This document shows positions 34,771 through 47,298 of a DNA stretch of 64,000 nt, in pieces. The stretch covers positions 64,314,587 through 64,378,586 of the forward strand of contig OY757019.1 of NCBI GenBank assembly GCA_963580285.1, in the 5' to 3' direction. The translations under genes were made by a program, and so were the position numbers. Origin of the DNA: Lucinisca nassula. Lineage: Eukaryota; Mollusca; Bivalvia; Lucinida; Lucinidae. The notes below the pieces were generated by a model. The model was not told where the DNA came from. It saw only the letters and a program-made list of their open reading frames with translations, and made no database searches. The number at the start of each line of letters is the position of its first letter. Within the stretch, counting starts at the first letter, position 1.

Positions 34771-36273
34771 GTATTAGCCACAGCCAAAGTTTGAAAAATG
34801 TATCTTAACAGGTTTCAGAGGAGATCCATTCCATAGAAACTCGACGGACACACACACACATACTTACATACAAACATACATACATACAGACCCCCGGACT
34901 GATAGACACTCGACTCTGACACGAAAACAATATACCCGATTTTTTTCGATAAAGCGGGTATAAAAAAGTTGTTTTCCGCAGCGCTTCCTCCTTTGCTCCA
35001 ACATGGAGCAATTTTTTACTTGTACTAACAGTACAATGAATAATATACCTCAGAGATATATACTGGATCCGTATGTTATTTAGTGGGCGTGGTTTAGTAT
35101 GCATTAAAGTTAGTAAGCATATTTTCTAGTGTTTTTGTTAGTAAATGTTTGATTAAAACTATGTCACTGATAGTTGAATTCGAATATATTTGGCGTCATA
35201 TATTTATATTAAATTTATGTCACTGTATCATTAATTTAACAGCAACCTGATAATTTGCTACATAGCTGCAATATGAGTGTCTCCCCTTTGACATAATAAT
35301 AGCTGACAAGTAAAAGCTTTAGTAAAGCTTTTCATTCACATTCTAAGTTCGATTGTCAACCCAGTTTGTTGTTTAGTTTTAGGTTTAACATCCCCGTCAG
35401 CACCGTAAAGGTCATTTTGGAGTCGTTGTTTCCAAAATTGTGGGACATTTACTCAATATTAAGATGAAATATGACCTCTCCAGCCTCTTGGCAATTATTG
35501 CAGTCAGACGATTTCTGCACATTAACCTCCCTTGAATTTCTAAAAATAAATGTTCTATTTGACTGGAAAAAGGTTATATCTATAACTAATTGATATGGTA
35601 TGAAAATATGTTTCATACGGTTGAATTTTCTTATAATATCCTTTTATGAGAATGTCTTGTTTCTGTGAATTTCTTTGTTGCCTGAAAACTAAAACCTCTC
35701 TAAAAGATGTATTATTCTGTCCACCTTGCTTATTTAATCACTTGATATATATCTACTCCCTGACCAGATTTTAATCAGACAGGCTGTGATCATCATAGTG
35801 CAGATTATATTTTCTGGTCATTTGGTCATTTTGAAAATAGAGTTCTGCTTAAGCCGGTGCTAGAGGGCGTGGCCGGTGTTCCATATCTCAGTACTGGTCA
35901 TGAGCAGACTCAATAAAACCGAGTCTGCTATTTTCGTTTAGTTGGTGTATTCCTTGCTTCCAAAGGATCTTACTTCAGAACTTAATTTTCACTGTAGCCG
36001 GTGTTGTGCCGTGTGGCGGCCGTAAAACGTCTCCCCGTACATCATCATAGTGCAGATTATATTTTCTGGTCCTTTGGGATCATTGAGTTCATTTGGTATC
36101 ATTTTGAAAATCGAGATCTGCTTAAGCCGGTGCTAGAGGGCGTGGCCGGTGTTGCATATTTCAGTACTGGTCATGAACAGACTCAATAAAACCGAGTCTG
36201 CTATTTTCGTTTATTTGGTGTATTCCTTGCTTCCAAAGGATCTAACTTCAGAACTTATTTGTATTAAAGCAAC

Positions 36274-36485
36274 TATAATGTCTGCCAAGACGGATTTAAC
36301 CAGATATTTGTCTATGTCGGATTCAACCCAGAAAGACAACACCATTGAAGGAGGCTGACATATTTAATTAATAATAATCCAGTGCGCATGTGCATAAGGA
36401 ACTACAAAATGTAAGCAAGAGGGTTGTTCAATAATCTTCTAAGAGGGGTCGTTTAACAAGTTATGCATAATACAAAGATACTACA
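36274..36485 (-). repeat. 3' LTR of the Gypsy element
   Basis: 212 bp; in element orientation it begins TGTAGTATC and ends GACATTATA, so the usual terminal CA is TA here. It is preceded by the polypurine tract at 36486-36497. Confidence 0.93.
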
Positions 36486-36706
36486 TCCCTCCCTTTTCAG
36501 ACAATTAAGACTAGGAAATGTTATTTTTGAGTGCTGAATACAATAACTGCAAAATTGGAATCTGTGTTTTAGCATGCGCATCACTGAATCTGAAACTGAA
36601 AATAACTGACTTTAAATGTTAACAGCACTTTAGAACACTAGAGTTTTCAGCACTTTTATAAAACTGAACTGTGTCTATAGTCTTTACACCTCTGTGTTAA
36701 TCTCCG

Positions 36707-38393
36707 TTAAGTTACGAAGTCTTTGAATTTCTCAGGCTTCCGCCTGGTACGTTTAGGTCGGGATAATGCTGGAGCGGGTGAGCGGGGTATGTCACATGGT
36801 TTAACGGGTGATTTTTCAGGTGAATGTGAGGTTTCTAGGTCAGTCGAGCTCGCGGTTTCCGGCACGCTTAAATCGTCATTATCCGATAAGCCGTCATCAA
36901 CATTCATTTCCAGCTGCTTGTTAATCCCGAATTCTTTACCGACCCGTTCATTGAATTTCTTAACATGGGTGACATTACGCTTGTACCCATATCCAGCTTG
37001 TGACTCGATATCAACACTGTTACCGTTTTTATCAGTCAGAGTGAATGGTGTAGGGTGAAACTGGGTAGAGAATTTATTTTCTCTATCCTGCTTCACAAGG
37101 ACTTTATCCCCTACCTCAAGTTTACTTCCAACAGCGCCACGCTTGCTATCGCCATACAGCTTCCCTTTCCCTTTTTTTCAGAATCCCTATCGCGTACGTC
37201 AAGATCATCAAGGGTAAAGTACTGTTGGAGATCTGGAAGTTTTGTCCGGATCTTCCGGCGGAATAAAAGTTCTGCCGGAGACACGCCGGTTGTTGTGTTC
37301 GGAGTACTTAGATAAATCAGTAAATACGTCTGGAGATCCGATTTCCAGTCACGACCACTGGCATGAGATATACGAATACGCTTCATTATAGACCTATTCT
37401 GCCTTTCGACTTCACCATTGGTCTGCGGCCATAGTGGGGTATTCCTTAAGTGAGTGATACCATTACTATGCAAGAATGACTTGAACATTTCGCTGGTAAA
37501 ATTTGCAGCATTATCTGTTCGAATGGCTAATGGTAAGCCATGGGTAGCAAAGAATTTCGACATTGCTCCAATGATGTGTGAAGATGTAGTGGATTTCAAT
37601 ATCTCTATCTCATAATATCTGCTATAATAGTCAATTACTACTAACACAGACTCACCAGTCGGCATTGGTCCCAATAAATCTGCAGCCAAATATTGCCATG
37701 GACCATTTGGCATTTCAGTCCGACACATTGGCTCTGGTTTTGCAGTTTGGGACACCAGCTGACAGCCATAACAGCTTTTACAGAACTTCTCCACATCCTT
37801 GTTGATTCCAGGCCACCAGACCTTAGTGCGTAAGATTTTTTTCATATTCACAATGCCCGGATGGCCTTCATGCGCGAGTTCTAATGTACGCTCGCGAAGT
37901 TCATTTGGAATGACAATACGCGTTCCGCGGAGTACCAGTTTGCCAATAGCACTGAGTTCAGTCTGAATGCTTGCATAAACCTTATTTTCTAATTGGTGCC
38001 ATCCACCACTCAACAGACAATCGCTTATACTTTGCAAATCAGGGTCATTCTCTGATGCCCGTTCAATTTCACGAGTTGTCATCGCGCGCGGTGTGGCTTC
38101 TGAGGCTACAAACCGGATATATTCTTGACCAATATTCTGGTTTGTGCTTTTCACACCAGACTTCGGCAATAATCGCGACAAAGAATCTGCGATATTCTTA
38201 CAACCTTTTATATAGCGCACAGTGTACTGGTATGGTTGCAGGCGCAGTACCCACCTTTCAATGCGTGCACTAGGTTTAGACCGCGGGGAGTATATGAATT
38301 CTAGAGGGCGGTGATTAGTGAGTAACTCAAACTCAACCCCATATAAGAAAGGATGGAACCTTTCGCAAGCCCAGACAAGGGCTAAGGCCTCTT
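36707..38393 (-). pseudogene. Gypsy RNase H end and integrase, frame-broken
   Basis: This continues the pol frame after the break near 38392-38397. The RNase H segment reads LLTNHRPL where most relatives have Asp in place of Asn, a possible loss of a catalytic residue. Integrase (open from 38220) has the zinc-binding HEGHPG and CKSCYGC, then the catalytic triad in AADLLGP, IRTDNAANF and NGEVERQN. A second break near 37170 at an A7 run moves the frame; the C-terminal part (37096-36707) contains KFSTQFHPTPFTLTD and ends KRTRRKPEKF. Integrase inserts the DNA copy into the genome. Confidence 0.85.
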
Positions 38394-39922
38394 TTTTCTG
38401 TCTGCGAGTACCTACATTCTACATCTGATAGACTGCGGGATGCATAAGAAATTACCCTATATTCATCTTTCTGCTTTTGAACAAGGACGGCTCCAAGTCC
38501 TACAGGCGATGCGTCTGCTATGACCTGTGTAGGTGCATTGATATCATAATATCCCAATGTATCGGCTTGTGATAGCAGAGTTTTCAATTGGTCAAATGCC
38601 CCCTGTTGATCAGGACCCCAAATGAATGGTTCTTTCTCTTTCAGCAGTTTACGAAGCGGTTCGGACACGGTCGAGAAATCTGGGATATAACGAGAACTGA
38701 ATGTCACGAGACCGAGAAAACTTTTGAGCTCAGACACGGTTTCTGGCTCACGCGCTTCAACAACGGCTTTGACCTTGACCTCAGCAGGTCCGATACCTCT
38801 CGCGCTTAAGACATGCCCCATAAACACTAACTGTGACATATTCAGCTCACACTTTTCAACATTCACTGTTAGACCTTTGTCCCTTAACACACAAAGTACT
38901 TTCCTCAACCGTTTGTCATGCTCCTCCTGGCTAGAACCATGTATTATGATGTCGTCCTGTATGTTATGTGCACCTTCACAGTGCTGTAAGACCTGCTGCA
39001 TGCATTTTTGGTACATTTCTGGGGCACATGAGACCCCCATTATTAAGCGTTTATAGCGATATGGACCTCTGTGGGTCCCAAATGTAGTTATGTCCCTACT
39101 TTTTTCATCAAGTTCGATCTGAAAATAACCCATTTTTAAGTCAATTTTACTGAATACAGAGCTGTGATTTAGTTCCTGGACTACCTCATCCACAGTGGGG
39201 ATTGGATATCGTTCACGCTTCACGGCTGTGTTCGCTATCCTCATGTCAACACATAGGCGTATATCATTTGAGTTACTTTTAGGAACACACACCACCGGGG
39301 AAATCCAATCGCTTGGACCATTTACACGTTCAATTATGTCTAGCGATTCCAGTTCATCTAGCTTTTTACTCAACTTGTCACGTAAATGATAAGGTACACG
39401 GCGTACAGGCTGTATGACTGGCTGTACGTCATGATCAATTGGGATCTTCAGTTTGAAATCCTTCAGCTTACCAAATCCTTGTGTTACTTCAGGGAATTCA
39501 TGTAGAATTGACTTAGATTCGACCAAGTTTATTTGGTCCAGCTGAGGACCTACAGTAAGGACATTCAGTTTGAGTGCTGTGTCTCTACCAAGTAAAGATT
39601 GTCCCTTCCCTTCAATAACCATGAACCGTACGCTGTCAAGAAAAGTGTCACCTATCGCGACATTCGCTGTAAAGTTACCAGCAACAGGTAATGGTGTGGT
39701 TGACCCATATGCGAATAAGTTTGTTACAGTGTCACATGATGATTGACATTTGATACCCCTAGATTTCAAAAGTTCCCACTCATCGCGCCCAATGACGTTG
39801 CAGCTTGCGCCTGAATCCACTATCATGGGTATCTGAACTCCACCAACACTAACGTCAATTGTCATATCAGTTTCACCATTGGTCACATTACTGAGTGATA
39901 ATAAACGCATAATCATCTTCAC
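38333..39922 (-). pseudogene. Gypsy protease and reverse transcriptase
   Basis: In order: aspartic protease with IVDSGASCNVIG; reverse transcriptase with KIDLKMGYFQIELD, LIMGVSCAPEMYQ and IQDDIIIHG (the YxDD box with Ile-Gln in place of the usual first residues); and the start of RNase H with VIADASPVGLGAVL. The intact frame ends early because of a six-base A run at 38392-38397 (T on the plus strand), one base longer than the conserved reading would need. The frame equals that of gag. The same region in relatives is made as a gag-pol fusion. Confidence 0.9.
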
Positions 39923-39946
39923 AGGATTGAGGCTGACTGACCTGCC

Positions 39947-40771
39947 TCACCTGTTTACTATCAGTGTGCTTTGGACCTGACTTTTGACCTTTGTGTACTT
40001 TGGTCTTACACCGAACTTCAAAATGTCCCAAATTCCCACATTTCCGGCACTTTCGACCCTTTGCCGGACAGTTTGGATCCTTAGATTTGTGTCCATCACG
40101 ACCACAGCTAAAACAAATAATCCCGTTGGTTTCTGTGGTTTACCCCTTTGAGTTCTCTCCCTTGGATTCTGTTTATTGTCACCCAACGAAACCCGGTTCA
40201 CACTAGTGCTTATGCCCTCAATCGACCTGGACTGTCTCTCAGAATCTTCCAAAGCCCTAGCAATGTCCCTTATCTGCTGGAGTGTAAGGGCTCTACCCTT
40301 TTCCAGCAGTTTACGACGGAGGTGGTGAGAGGCACATTTTTCCACCACCTGATCCCTGATTTGTTCGTCATCATTGGTGAATTCACACGTTTCAGCCTTC
40401 ATACGTAAACGAGTAACATACTGTTCAATCGTTTCGTTTGGTTCCTGGGCCATAGAACGAAATGAATGTCTCTCATAGGGCACGTTTGACTGGGGGGTGA
40501 AATGATTTGTCAGTGTCTTTTTGGCAATGGTATAATCGTTATCCCCCTCTTCCCCATCAACTAAGTCAAGAGTGTAAAATATGTCCTGCACTTCCATGCC
40601 TGCTGAATGAAGGAGCAAGGCTTTCTTTTGGCCCGCATTGGCCACTCCTTTCCCATCGGAATACAACTCGAAAGCCCGAATCCATCGTTTCCACCGAGCT
40701 GCTACACCAGTCTGGTTTGAGCAATCAAATGCGCCTATCGGCGAAACATCGACCATAACAGCTGTTGCCAT
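39947..40771 (-). pseudogene. Gypsy gag, frame broken before the zinc knuckles
   Basis: Starts at ATG (MATAVMVDVSP) just after the primer-binding site. It contains a Gypsy gag core (ARWKRWIRAFELY, APNETIEQYVTRLR-type stretch) that would form the capsid. Two zinc knuckles, the second a perfect CX2CX4HX4C, are present at about 40010-40110, but in a different frame from the rest, so about one base was lost near 40125. The knuckles bind RNA. Confidence 0.85.
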
Positions 40772-40808
40772 GATAATAACCAATTGTTTTTTTCACTCGT
40801 CGCCACTT

Positions 40809-41020
40809 TATAATGTCTGCCAAGACGGATTTAACCAGATATTTGTCTATGTCGGATTCAACCCAGAAAGACAACACCATTGAAGGAGGCTGACATATTT
40901 AATTAATAATAATCCAGTGCGCATGTGCATAAGGAACAACAAAATGTAAGCAAGAGGGTTGTTCAATAATCTTCTAAGAGGGGTCGTTTAACAAGTTATG
41001 CATAATACAAAGATACTACA
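40809..41020 (-). repeat. 5' LTR of the Gypsy element
   Basis: 212 bp, one base different from 36274-36485. Followed in element orientation by AAG and the primer-binding-like TGGCGACGAG. Confidence 0.93.
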
Positions 41021-41389
41021 GCAACCCTCTCTATTGATTCCGATAGTGGAACAATTCCCTTATAAGGTGGGCACGCAATTATTTGTCACACCATCATGAG
41101 CCCGATTGAGGCTCACATCCCTTCAGTTTGAAAGTCTGAAATAATTTTTAAAGCTTCTTTCTCTCTCAATATTGATATGTTAATTAAACATTGAAATAGT
41201 ACTTTCTCATTCCTCAGGCCCGAACCCGTATCACCACATCCAGAGAAACGAACCTGGGAGCACAATGACAGCTGTCCTGTTCATATGTCCGTCTGTCAGA
41301 CTAACTAAATCGTGAAGCAAATTCTTTCCCTCATAAGTTAGACTGGGACGGGATAGCTGGCATTTCATCCCTCAGAAACACAAAGCGAA

Positions 41390-41820
41390 AATATATGTTG
41401 GTCGTCTGTCCGTCCGTTTGTCAGTCCGTCCGTCCGCCACCTCTTCAGCAGGTAAAACTTTACTGAGCAGGTGACGCGACTGTCATAACAAGCTCGATCA
41501 GTCCGACCTACTACAGTTTTGAAAATATAGGTTGGTCGTCTTTCCACCCGTTTGTCAGTCCGTCCGTCCGCCACCTCTTCAGCAGGTAAAACTTCACTGA
41601 GCAGGTGACGCGACTGTCATAACAAGCTTGGTCAGGCTGGCCTACTACATATGCATAGACTCGCACCACTTTTTTGGGGTAGGCTCAGAACCTCTATGCA
41701 GTTTATCAGTACTCGTGTGCAGTCGATTTTAGCTCTGCGTGGAAGCATCATGCAGGCTAAACTATTTCTTCAAGACCCAATAGCCGGGGGCCGTCGACCA
41801 TGTAACCAAGCACAAAATCT
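41390..41820. repeat. GTCCGTCCG blocks and SINE-like fragment (C1)
   Basis: Two tandem ~120-bp blocks with GTCAGTCCGTCCGTCCGCC (41398-41640) precede a minus-strand SINE-like head at 41645-41815. C2 has the same at 46670-47090. Open frames here follow the repeats. Confidence 0.6.
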
Positions 41821-42590
41821 TTTTCAGCACTGAAGTCCACATGACTATCACTGATTTGATGGTTTCGAAGTGAGGTCAGCGTGTTGCGTAATAGGGTAAG
41901 CTAAAGAATCTGGGCTTGAATCATGCATGTGTTGGATTTGGCAAACAGTGTTGGTCCAGATTAGACGCCACAGAGCGCGGCGTCTAATGAGGGTCTATGC
42001 TGTTTCCTTAGATTACAATAATATAGAATATTTACATTCCCAGTGTAAAGTCTAAAGTAACCCAATAAAATACAACGTAGTTCATGTATGAGGGCTTGAG
42101 AGCAATATGAAAACATTTTATGAAAGCTGTACTTGTAAAGAAAAACTTACTGGGGTTGCTTCCCTTGTTTACTAGCTGAACAGTGGATGTATGACTGAAC
42201 CTGTTTTTATCGGAAATTCTAAAACAATTTCATTTATAATTGATCAGTCTGCATATTTGTTTGTATGTCCATTGCTCATTTGCAAGCAAATGTTAGTGCA
42301 GACAGATGCAAGGTTTTCACCCCATTATTGCAAAGTTAATGTCATATAGGTACTGTGTTAGCAAATGTTCCAAGATTTTCCTAGATCTAATGCAGCCGTG
42401 TTTGACTCACCAGCACTGTGTGTTTCCCACTCGTCACAATATGATGTGACTCACCTAAGACTGACAAACTGAACTGTGGTCAATATAAGTACAACTGAAA
42501 TGTTCACGCCGTCCTTAAGTCTACGACTGTTCAGAGGGATAGAAATCTTATCTATACTTCTCTAGACTCTACAGTTTTCTTAACTCGCAT

Positions 42591-43003
42591 ATGCGGGTAA
42601 GAGTGACTGTAGGTAAACACCGACGGCCCAGACGGATTCGGAGCAGATATTATTATTTGATTTTCATAACGGGAGAGATTGCGACAGCTTATGTTAGACA
42701 GGGCCATTCTGATTTAATTTCAAAATTCAATATTGGACTTAAATCTCTTCTGCAACAAGGTCTATCGGAACCCGAATTTTATGGTTACTTAGTATATAAA
42801 TTCAGAAAAATATACAACCGCAATGACTTCAGCACCCAATTTCGTAAAATCATTCTTCGATATAAAAAGATTTGGTACAACATGGATGTTATACGACAGA
42901 CTGCATGTATGGTTGTAACCCAATCACGGTTGGCACCTTTGCTTTTCTCTTGAATTGCACGCCGGTGGGTCAGGCCTCAGATTCTTTGACGGTTCCAACG
43001 TAA
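42591..43003 (+). pseudogene. Repeat-borne ORF X, copy 1
   Basis: The frame from 42591 encodes 120 residues including SKFNIGLKSLLQQGLSEPEF and IRQTACMVV. The reading then continues better one frame over, through NCTPVGQAS to a stop at 43001-43003. Copy 2 at 47921 has the same break, so it predates the duplication. I recognise the stretch as recurring in invertebrate repeats but cannot name the family or function. Shared 3' ends with truncated relatives (61605, 47241) suggest it is the end of a retroelement. Confidence 0.55.
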
Positions 43004-43507
43004 AGGCTTATTGAGAATTAGAGATATCTAATTCAAGGTAATGTTGGTTGGTGCCTGATGCTTTGTCTCTGGTCGGGCCCATCGGAGTCTAACTGTTGGT
43101 TTTCTTTTGCTCCAGCATTTCAGTGGTTTCTTGCTGTCGAGTCCTCACCGTTGTCTCACCTCTGTGGTTCTTTGATTATTTGTGTTCACGGAGATGTTGC
43201 ACTGATGAGTTAGGAGGCCTTCATGCGGACTGAACAAATTATTTGTCTACATCGCGACGGAAGTAAGGGCCGAAGGGGGTTCATTTACCTTCGGGGTTCA
43301 TTTACTTTGCACGCGACACACTGCGTTCATACATTCATGAACAGCAAGAATCATTTCTTAATGTACTTCAAACTGAACGTTACATAACATAAACATCAGA
43401 TGCATTCAATAAGTGCGACTTTACAGAGTGTTCTTATTTCTTTCAAATCCCACATCATTCAAGATACCGCCCATTATAACATGTTAGAAAACATGTTATA
43501 CTTTTCT

Positions 43508-45085
43508 TGTTTATATACATGTTATACGCAGTGAAGACACAGATCGGAGGCCGTATCCTCATTGGGACATAATAAGAGACGGCGTGTGCCAAAAAGAAAA
43601 CACACAGGTCACGTTTACCGCTAGTTCTGCATATTTGTAACGCTGATTTAATAGTTTAGTAACAGGGTGGCTATAAGCTGCGTCTAATCTGGGTCTGCAT
43701 TCTTATTTGCCAAGTCTTCGGTCCACACTCTTAAAGCAATAAGCTCATAACGATAAGCATAGCGCGACTTTGTTAAACTGGAGTCACGCGGATATCGGAT
43801 TCTGTGTCTAATCTGGGAGTCCATTGTTGTGCCAAAGCTGAATTCAGTCCACCCTCTTTACGCAATAATCTCATAACGATAAGCATAGCGCGGCCATACT
43901 AAACTGTTTACTGGAGTCACGTGGATATCGGGCTTAAGGGGGACGAAGGAAGGTCGGAGGATTTATTGCAGGGAAACAAAAAAAATCAATGAAAACCAAA
44001 CATACATGTATATCGCTTTAACGAAAGAAATTTATTCTTAACATGCATTCGAACAGAAATATTATTGTACACATGGAATCCGTTCAGACAGTATAGCAAC
44101 ACAGAAGGTAATAACGTAGTATCCAATTGCGTTTAGTTTTGTTCATTTATGTCACTATTCATACAACGAAAAGGAAAGAGCCTACACTTTAGCACGTTTA
44201 GCAGAAGGTTCCTCGTCACCACTAGTATTATCGCCCACTTCATTATCCCGTAGTTTGGGGGGGGGGGGGATAGTAATCCTCCAAGATTGCCTCAAACAGA
44301 AATTTTCTTTGTTCGATTGCATTTTTCCAGGCTTCCCGAGGGCTGTAGTCATCCAGTTCCATGAAATTAGTGGCTGTCCTCTAAATGGCTTTGTACACGG
44401 GAGTTTTGCAAAGAGCATCGAACCATAACATTCTGTCCGCAAATACGCCGCTGACCGCTTTTCTGTACGTGGTATACAAGCGATCTAGCCTCTTCTCGAT
44501 CAAAGTCCCTTCTCTGTACGAGTTTGGTCACCTCCTCCTCGAACCGATCTTGACACTTCTCGGAAGTCTTCTGAACCACGCTTTCCCAAGGATCGTACTG
44601 GTCTCCTCGCGGCTGTCTCTCTGTGTCACTGGCCTCCTCCGCGTCGGACATTCCTTCATTTGTACCGGAATCGGTTGTCTCTGTGTCAGACGGCTCCGAT
44701 TCTGTTGACACCATGTCTTTCTCTCCGTGTTTCTGTTTCTTGTGTCTCAGCACGTTATCGCGACGTTTAAAGTCTTTCATACAGATGTCACATGTGTTCA
44801 TGTTGAAGTTCAGAGTAGAAATGAAGCGGAGGAGGAGGTTTGCCTCCTCATCAAAATCCGGAGGTATCGTGCGCGGGAATGCGCTTCGGTGTTACATCAG
44901 CAGACCTCCTCGTTGGTCTTCGCGTTTTCTTTTCCTCTGTTTTGAAGTCGGCGGTGAAGCCTTGATTCTCCGAAGCTCGCTCTTTACCCTCTCGTTTTGC
45001 CGCTGCACGGGAGTCACTGCCTCGATGCGTACTATCTCTGACTTAGGCTGGCTGGGCTTTTTGTCTTCAATCGGAATGACCAGGC
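43508..45085 (-). repeat. Segment S, copy 1 (orientation minus relative to its ORF)
   Basis: Matches the reverse complement of 49468-51043. It begins after CTTTTCTTGTTT. It includes two tandem blocks with CTCATAACGATAAGCATAGC and GGAGTCACG (43.7-43.93 kb). One end is shorter than in copy 2: C1 stops at CCAGGCG and joins C2 directly. Confidence 0.8.
44182..45080 (-). pseudogene. C2H2 zinc-finger repeat gene (ORF W-Y), copy 1
   Basis: Three pieces on the minus strand. The first (45080-44890) has VTPVQRQNERVKSELRRIKA, basic and helical. After a frame change it reads into MNTCDICMKDF with a CX2CX12HX4H finger (44801-44730), then an acidic Ser/Thr-rich linker and QYDPWESVVQK. A further frame change near 44490 leads to FADRMLWFDAL-type sequence, and a C10-type run (44259-44269) disturbs the frame again before KLRDNEVG and DEEPSAKRAK. 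The finger suggests nucleic-acid binding. The family is not recognised. Several breaks are shared with copy 2. Confidence 0.6.
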
Positions 45086-47240
45086 GTTATTTAGTGGGCG
45101 TGGTTTAGTATGCATTAAAGTTAGTAAGCATATTTTTTAGTGTTTTTGTTAGTAAATGTTTGATTAAAACTATGTCACTGATAGTTGAATTCGAATATAT
45201 TTGGCGTCATATATTTATATTAAATTTATGTCACTGTATCATTAATTTAACAGCAACCTGATAATTTGCTACATAGCTGCAATATGAGTGTCTTCCCTTT
45301 GAAATAATAAAAGCTGACAAGTAAAAGCTTTAGTAAAGCTTTTCATTCACATTCTAAGTTCGATTGTCAACCCAGTTTGTTGTTTAGTTTTAGGTTTAAC
45401 GTCCCCGTCAGCACCGTAAAGGTCATTTTGGAGTCGTTGTTTCCAAAATTGTGGGACATTTACTCAATATTAAGATGAAATATGACCTCTCCAGCCTCTT
45501 GGCAATTATTGCAGTCAGACGATTTCTGCACATTAACCTCCCTTGAATTTCTAAAAATAAATGTTCTATTTGACTGGAAAAAGGATATATCTATAACTAA
45601 TTGATATGGTATGAAAATACGTTTCATACGGTTGAATTTTCTTTTAATATCCTTTTATGAGAATGTCTTGTTTCTGTGAATTTCTTTGTTGCATGAAAAC
45701 TAAAACCTCTCTAAAAGATGTATTATTCTGTCCACCTTGCTGATTTAATCACTTGATATATATCTACTCCCTGACCAGATATTAATCAGACAGGCTATGA
45801 TCATCATAGTGCAGATTATATTTTCTGGTCCCTTTGGGATCATTGCGTTCATTTGGTATCATGTTGAAAATAGAGTTCTGCTTAAGCCGGTGCTAGAGGG
45901 CGTGGCCGGTGTTCCATATCTCAGTACTGGTCATGAACAGACTCAATAAAACCGAGTCTGCTATTTTCGTTTAGTTGGTATATTCCTTGCTTCCAAAGGA
46001 TCTAACTTCAGAACTTAGTTATTTTCACTGTAGCCGGTGTTGTGCCATGTTGCGGCCGTAAAACGTCTCCCCGTACATCATCATAGTGCAGGTTATATTT
46101 TCTGGTCCTTTGGGATCATTGAGTTCATTTGGTATCATTTAGAGTTCTGCTTAAGCCGGTGCTAGAGGGCGTGGCCGGTGTTGCATATTTCAGTACTGGT
46201 CATGAACAGACTCAATAAAACCGAGTCTGCTATTTTCGTTTATTTGGTGTATTCCTTGCTTCCAAAGGATCTAACTTCAGAACTTATTTGTATTAAAGCA
46301 ACCCTCTCTATTGATCCCGATAGTGTAACAATTCCCTTATAAGATGGGCACGCAATTATTTGTCACACCATCATGAGCCCGATTGAGGCTCACATCCCTT
46401 CAGTTTGAAAGTCTGAAATAATTTATAAAGCTTCTTTCTCTCCCAATATTGATATGTTAATTAAACATTGAAATAGTACTTTCTCATTCCTCAGGCCCGA
46501 CCCCGTATCACCACATCCAGAGAAACGAACCTGGGAGCACAATGACAGCTGTCCTGTTCATATGTCCGTCTGTCAGACTAACTAAATCGTGAAGCAAATT
46601 CTTTCCCTCGTAAGTTAGACTGGGACGGGATAGCTGGAATTTCATCCCTCAGAAACACAAAGCGAAAATATATGTTGGTCGTCTGTCCGTCCGTTTGTCA
46701 GTCCGTCCGTCCGCCACCTCTTCAGCAGGTAAAACCTTACTGAGCAGGTGACGCGACTGTCATAACAAGCTCGATCAGTCCGACCTACTACAGTTTTGAA
46801 AATATAGGTTCGTCGTCTTTCCGCCCATTTGTCAGTCCGTCCGTCCGCCACTTCTTCAGCAGGTAAAACTTCACTGAGCAGGTGACGCGACTGTCATAAC
46901 AAGCTTGCAATGGTCAGGCTGGCCTACTACATATGCATAGACGGTCCGACTCGCACCACTTTTTGGGGTAGGCTCAGAACCTCTATGCAGTTTATCAGTA
47001 CTCGTGTGCAGTCGATTTTAGCTCTGCGTGGAAGCATCATGCAGGCTAAACTATTTCTTCAAGACCCAACAGCCGGGGGCCGTCGACCATGTAACCAAGC
47101 ACAAAATCTTTTTCAGCACTAAAGTCCACATGACTATCACTGATTTGATGGTTTCGAAGTGAGGTCAGCGTGTTGCGTAATAGGGTAAGCTGTAGAATCT
47201 GGGCTTGAATCATACATGTGTTGGATTTGGCAAACAGTGT

Positions 47241-47298
47241 CTTTGGTGGGTGGAGTAAATTAATTGTATCGATTCCTGATCTTTGTTTTACTTCTACT
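47241..47298 (+). mobile_element. 58-bp retroelement tail insertion
   Basis: C1 reads CAAACAGTGTTGGTCCAG without interruption near 41950; C2 has 58 extra bases between CAGTGT and TGGTCC. The insert matches the 3' end at 48868-48930 and 62068-62128 (GGTGGAGTAAATTAATTG to TTTTACTTCTACT). Same 3' end and a very short body suggest a heavily 5'-truncated copy. No clear target duplication. Confidence 0.7.

Larger units (their letters stand above)
28911..35027 (+). repeat. Segmental duplication copy B
   Basis: Matches copy A from GCCATTTGTAATGAGTTTG to the ATTTTTTACTTG end. It starts about 30 bp after arm L. Relative to A it lacks the 9.3-kb array element and the 15.1-kb SINE, holds about 2.3 kb extra (29.66-31.93 kb), has one segment reversed (about 33088-33240) and one more unit in the 143-bp array (34058-34770). 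The 62-codon frame at 29243 matches that at 13342 but most differences change amino acids, so it is not a gene. Confidence 0.85.
36274..41020 (-). mobile_element. Ty3/Gypsy LTR retrotransposon, recently inserted
   Basis: A 4747-bp element on the minus strand between target duplications GCAAC at 36269-36273 and 41021-41025. C2 shows the empty site (single GCAAC near 46305). The LTRs (36274-36485 and 40809-41020) are 212 bp each and differ at one base (GGAACTAC against GGAACAAC). A primer-binding-like site TGGCGACGAGTG (40794-40805) follows the 5' LTR by three bases. A polypurine tract AAAAGGGAGGGA precedes the 3' LTR. Gag and pol are present with three frame breaks. Confidence 0.93.
35075..43262 (+). 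repeat. Segmental duplication copy C1 (split by a Gypsy element)
   Basis: 35075-36273 and 41021-43262 match 45086-46309 and 46305-48600 (C2) in order and orientation. C1 contains the Gypsy insertion; C2 has the uninterrupted join. It also contains two near-identical ~295-bp blocks in tandem (about 35.79-36.27 kb) with GCCGGTGCTAGAGGGCGTGG and CTCAATAAAACCGAGTCTG. C1 lacks about 640 bp present in C2 at 48600-49240. Confidence 0.85.

Noticed and set aside
40507..40758. Plus-strand frames opposite Gypsy gag and pol
   Set aside because: Antisense shadows of the minus-strand gag-pol reading.
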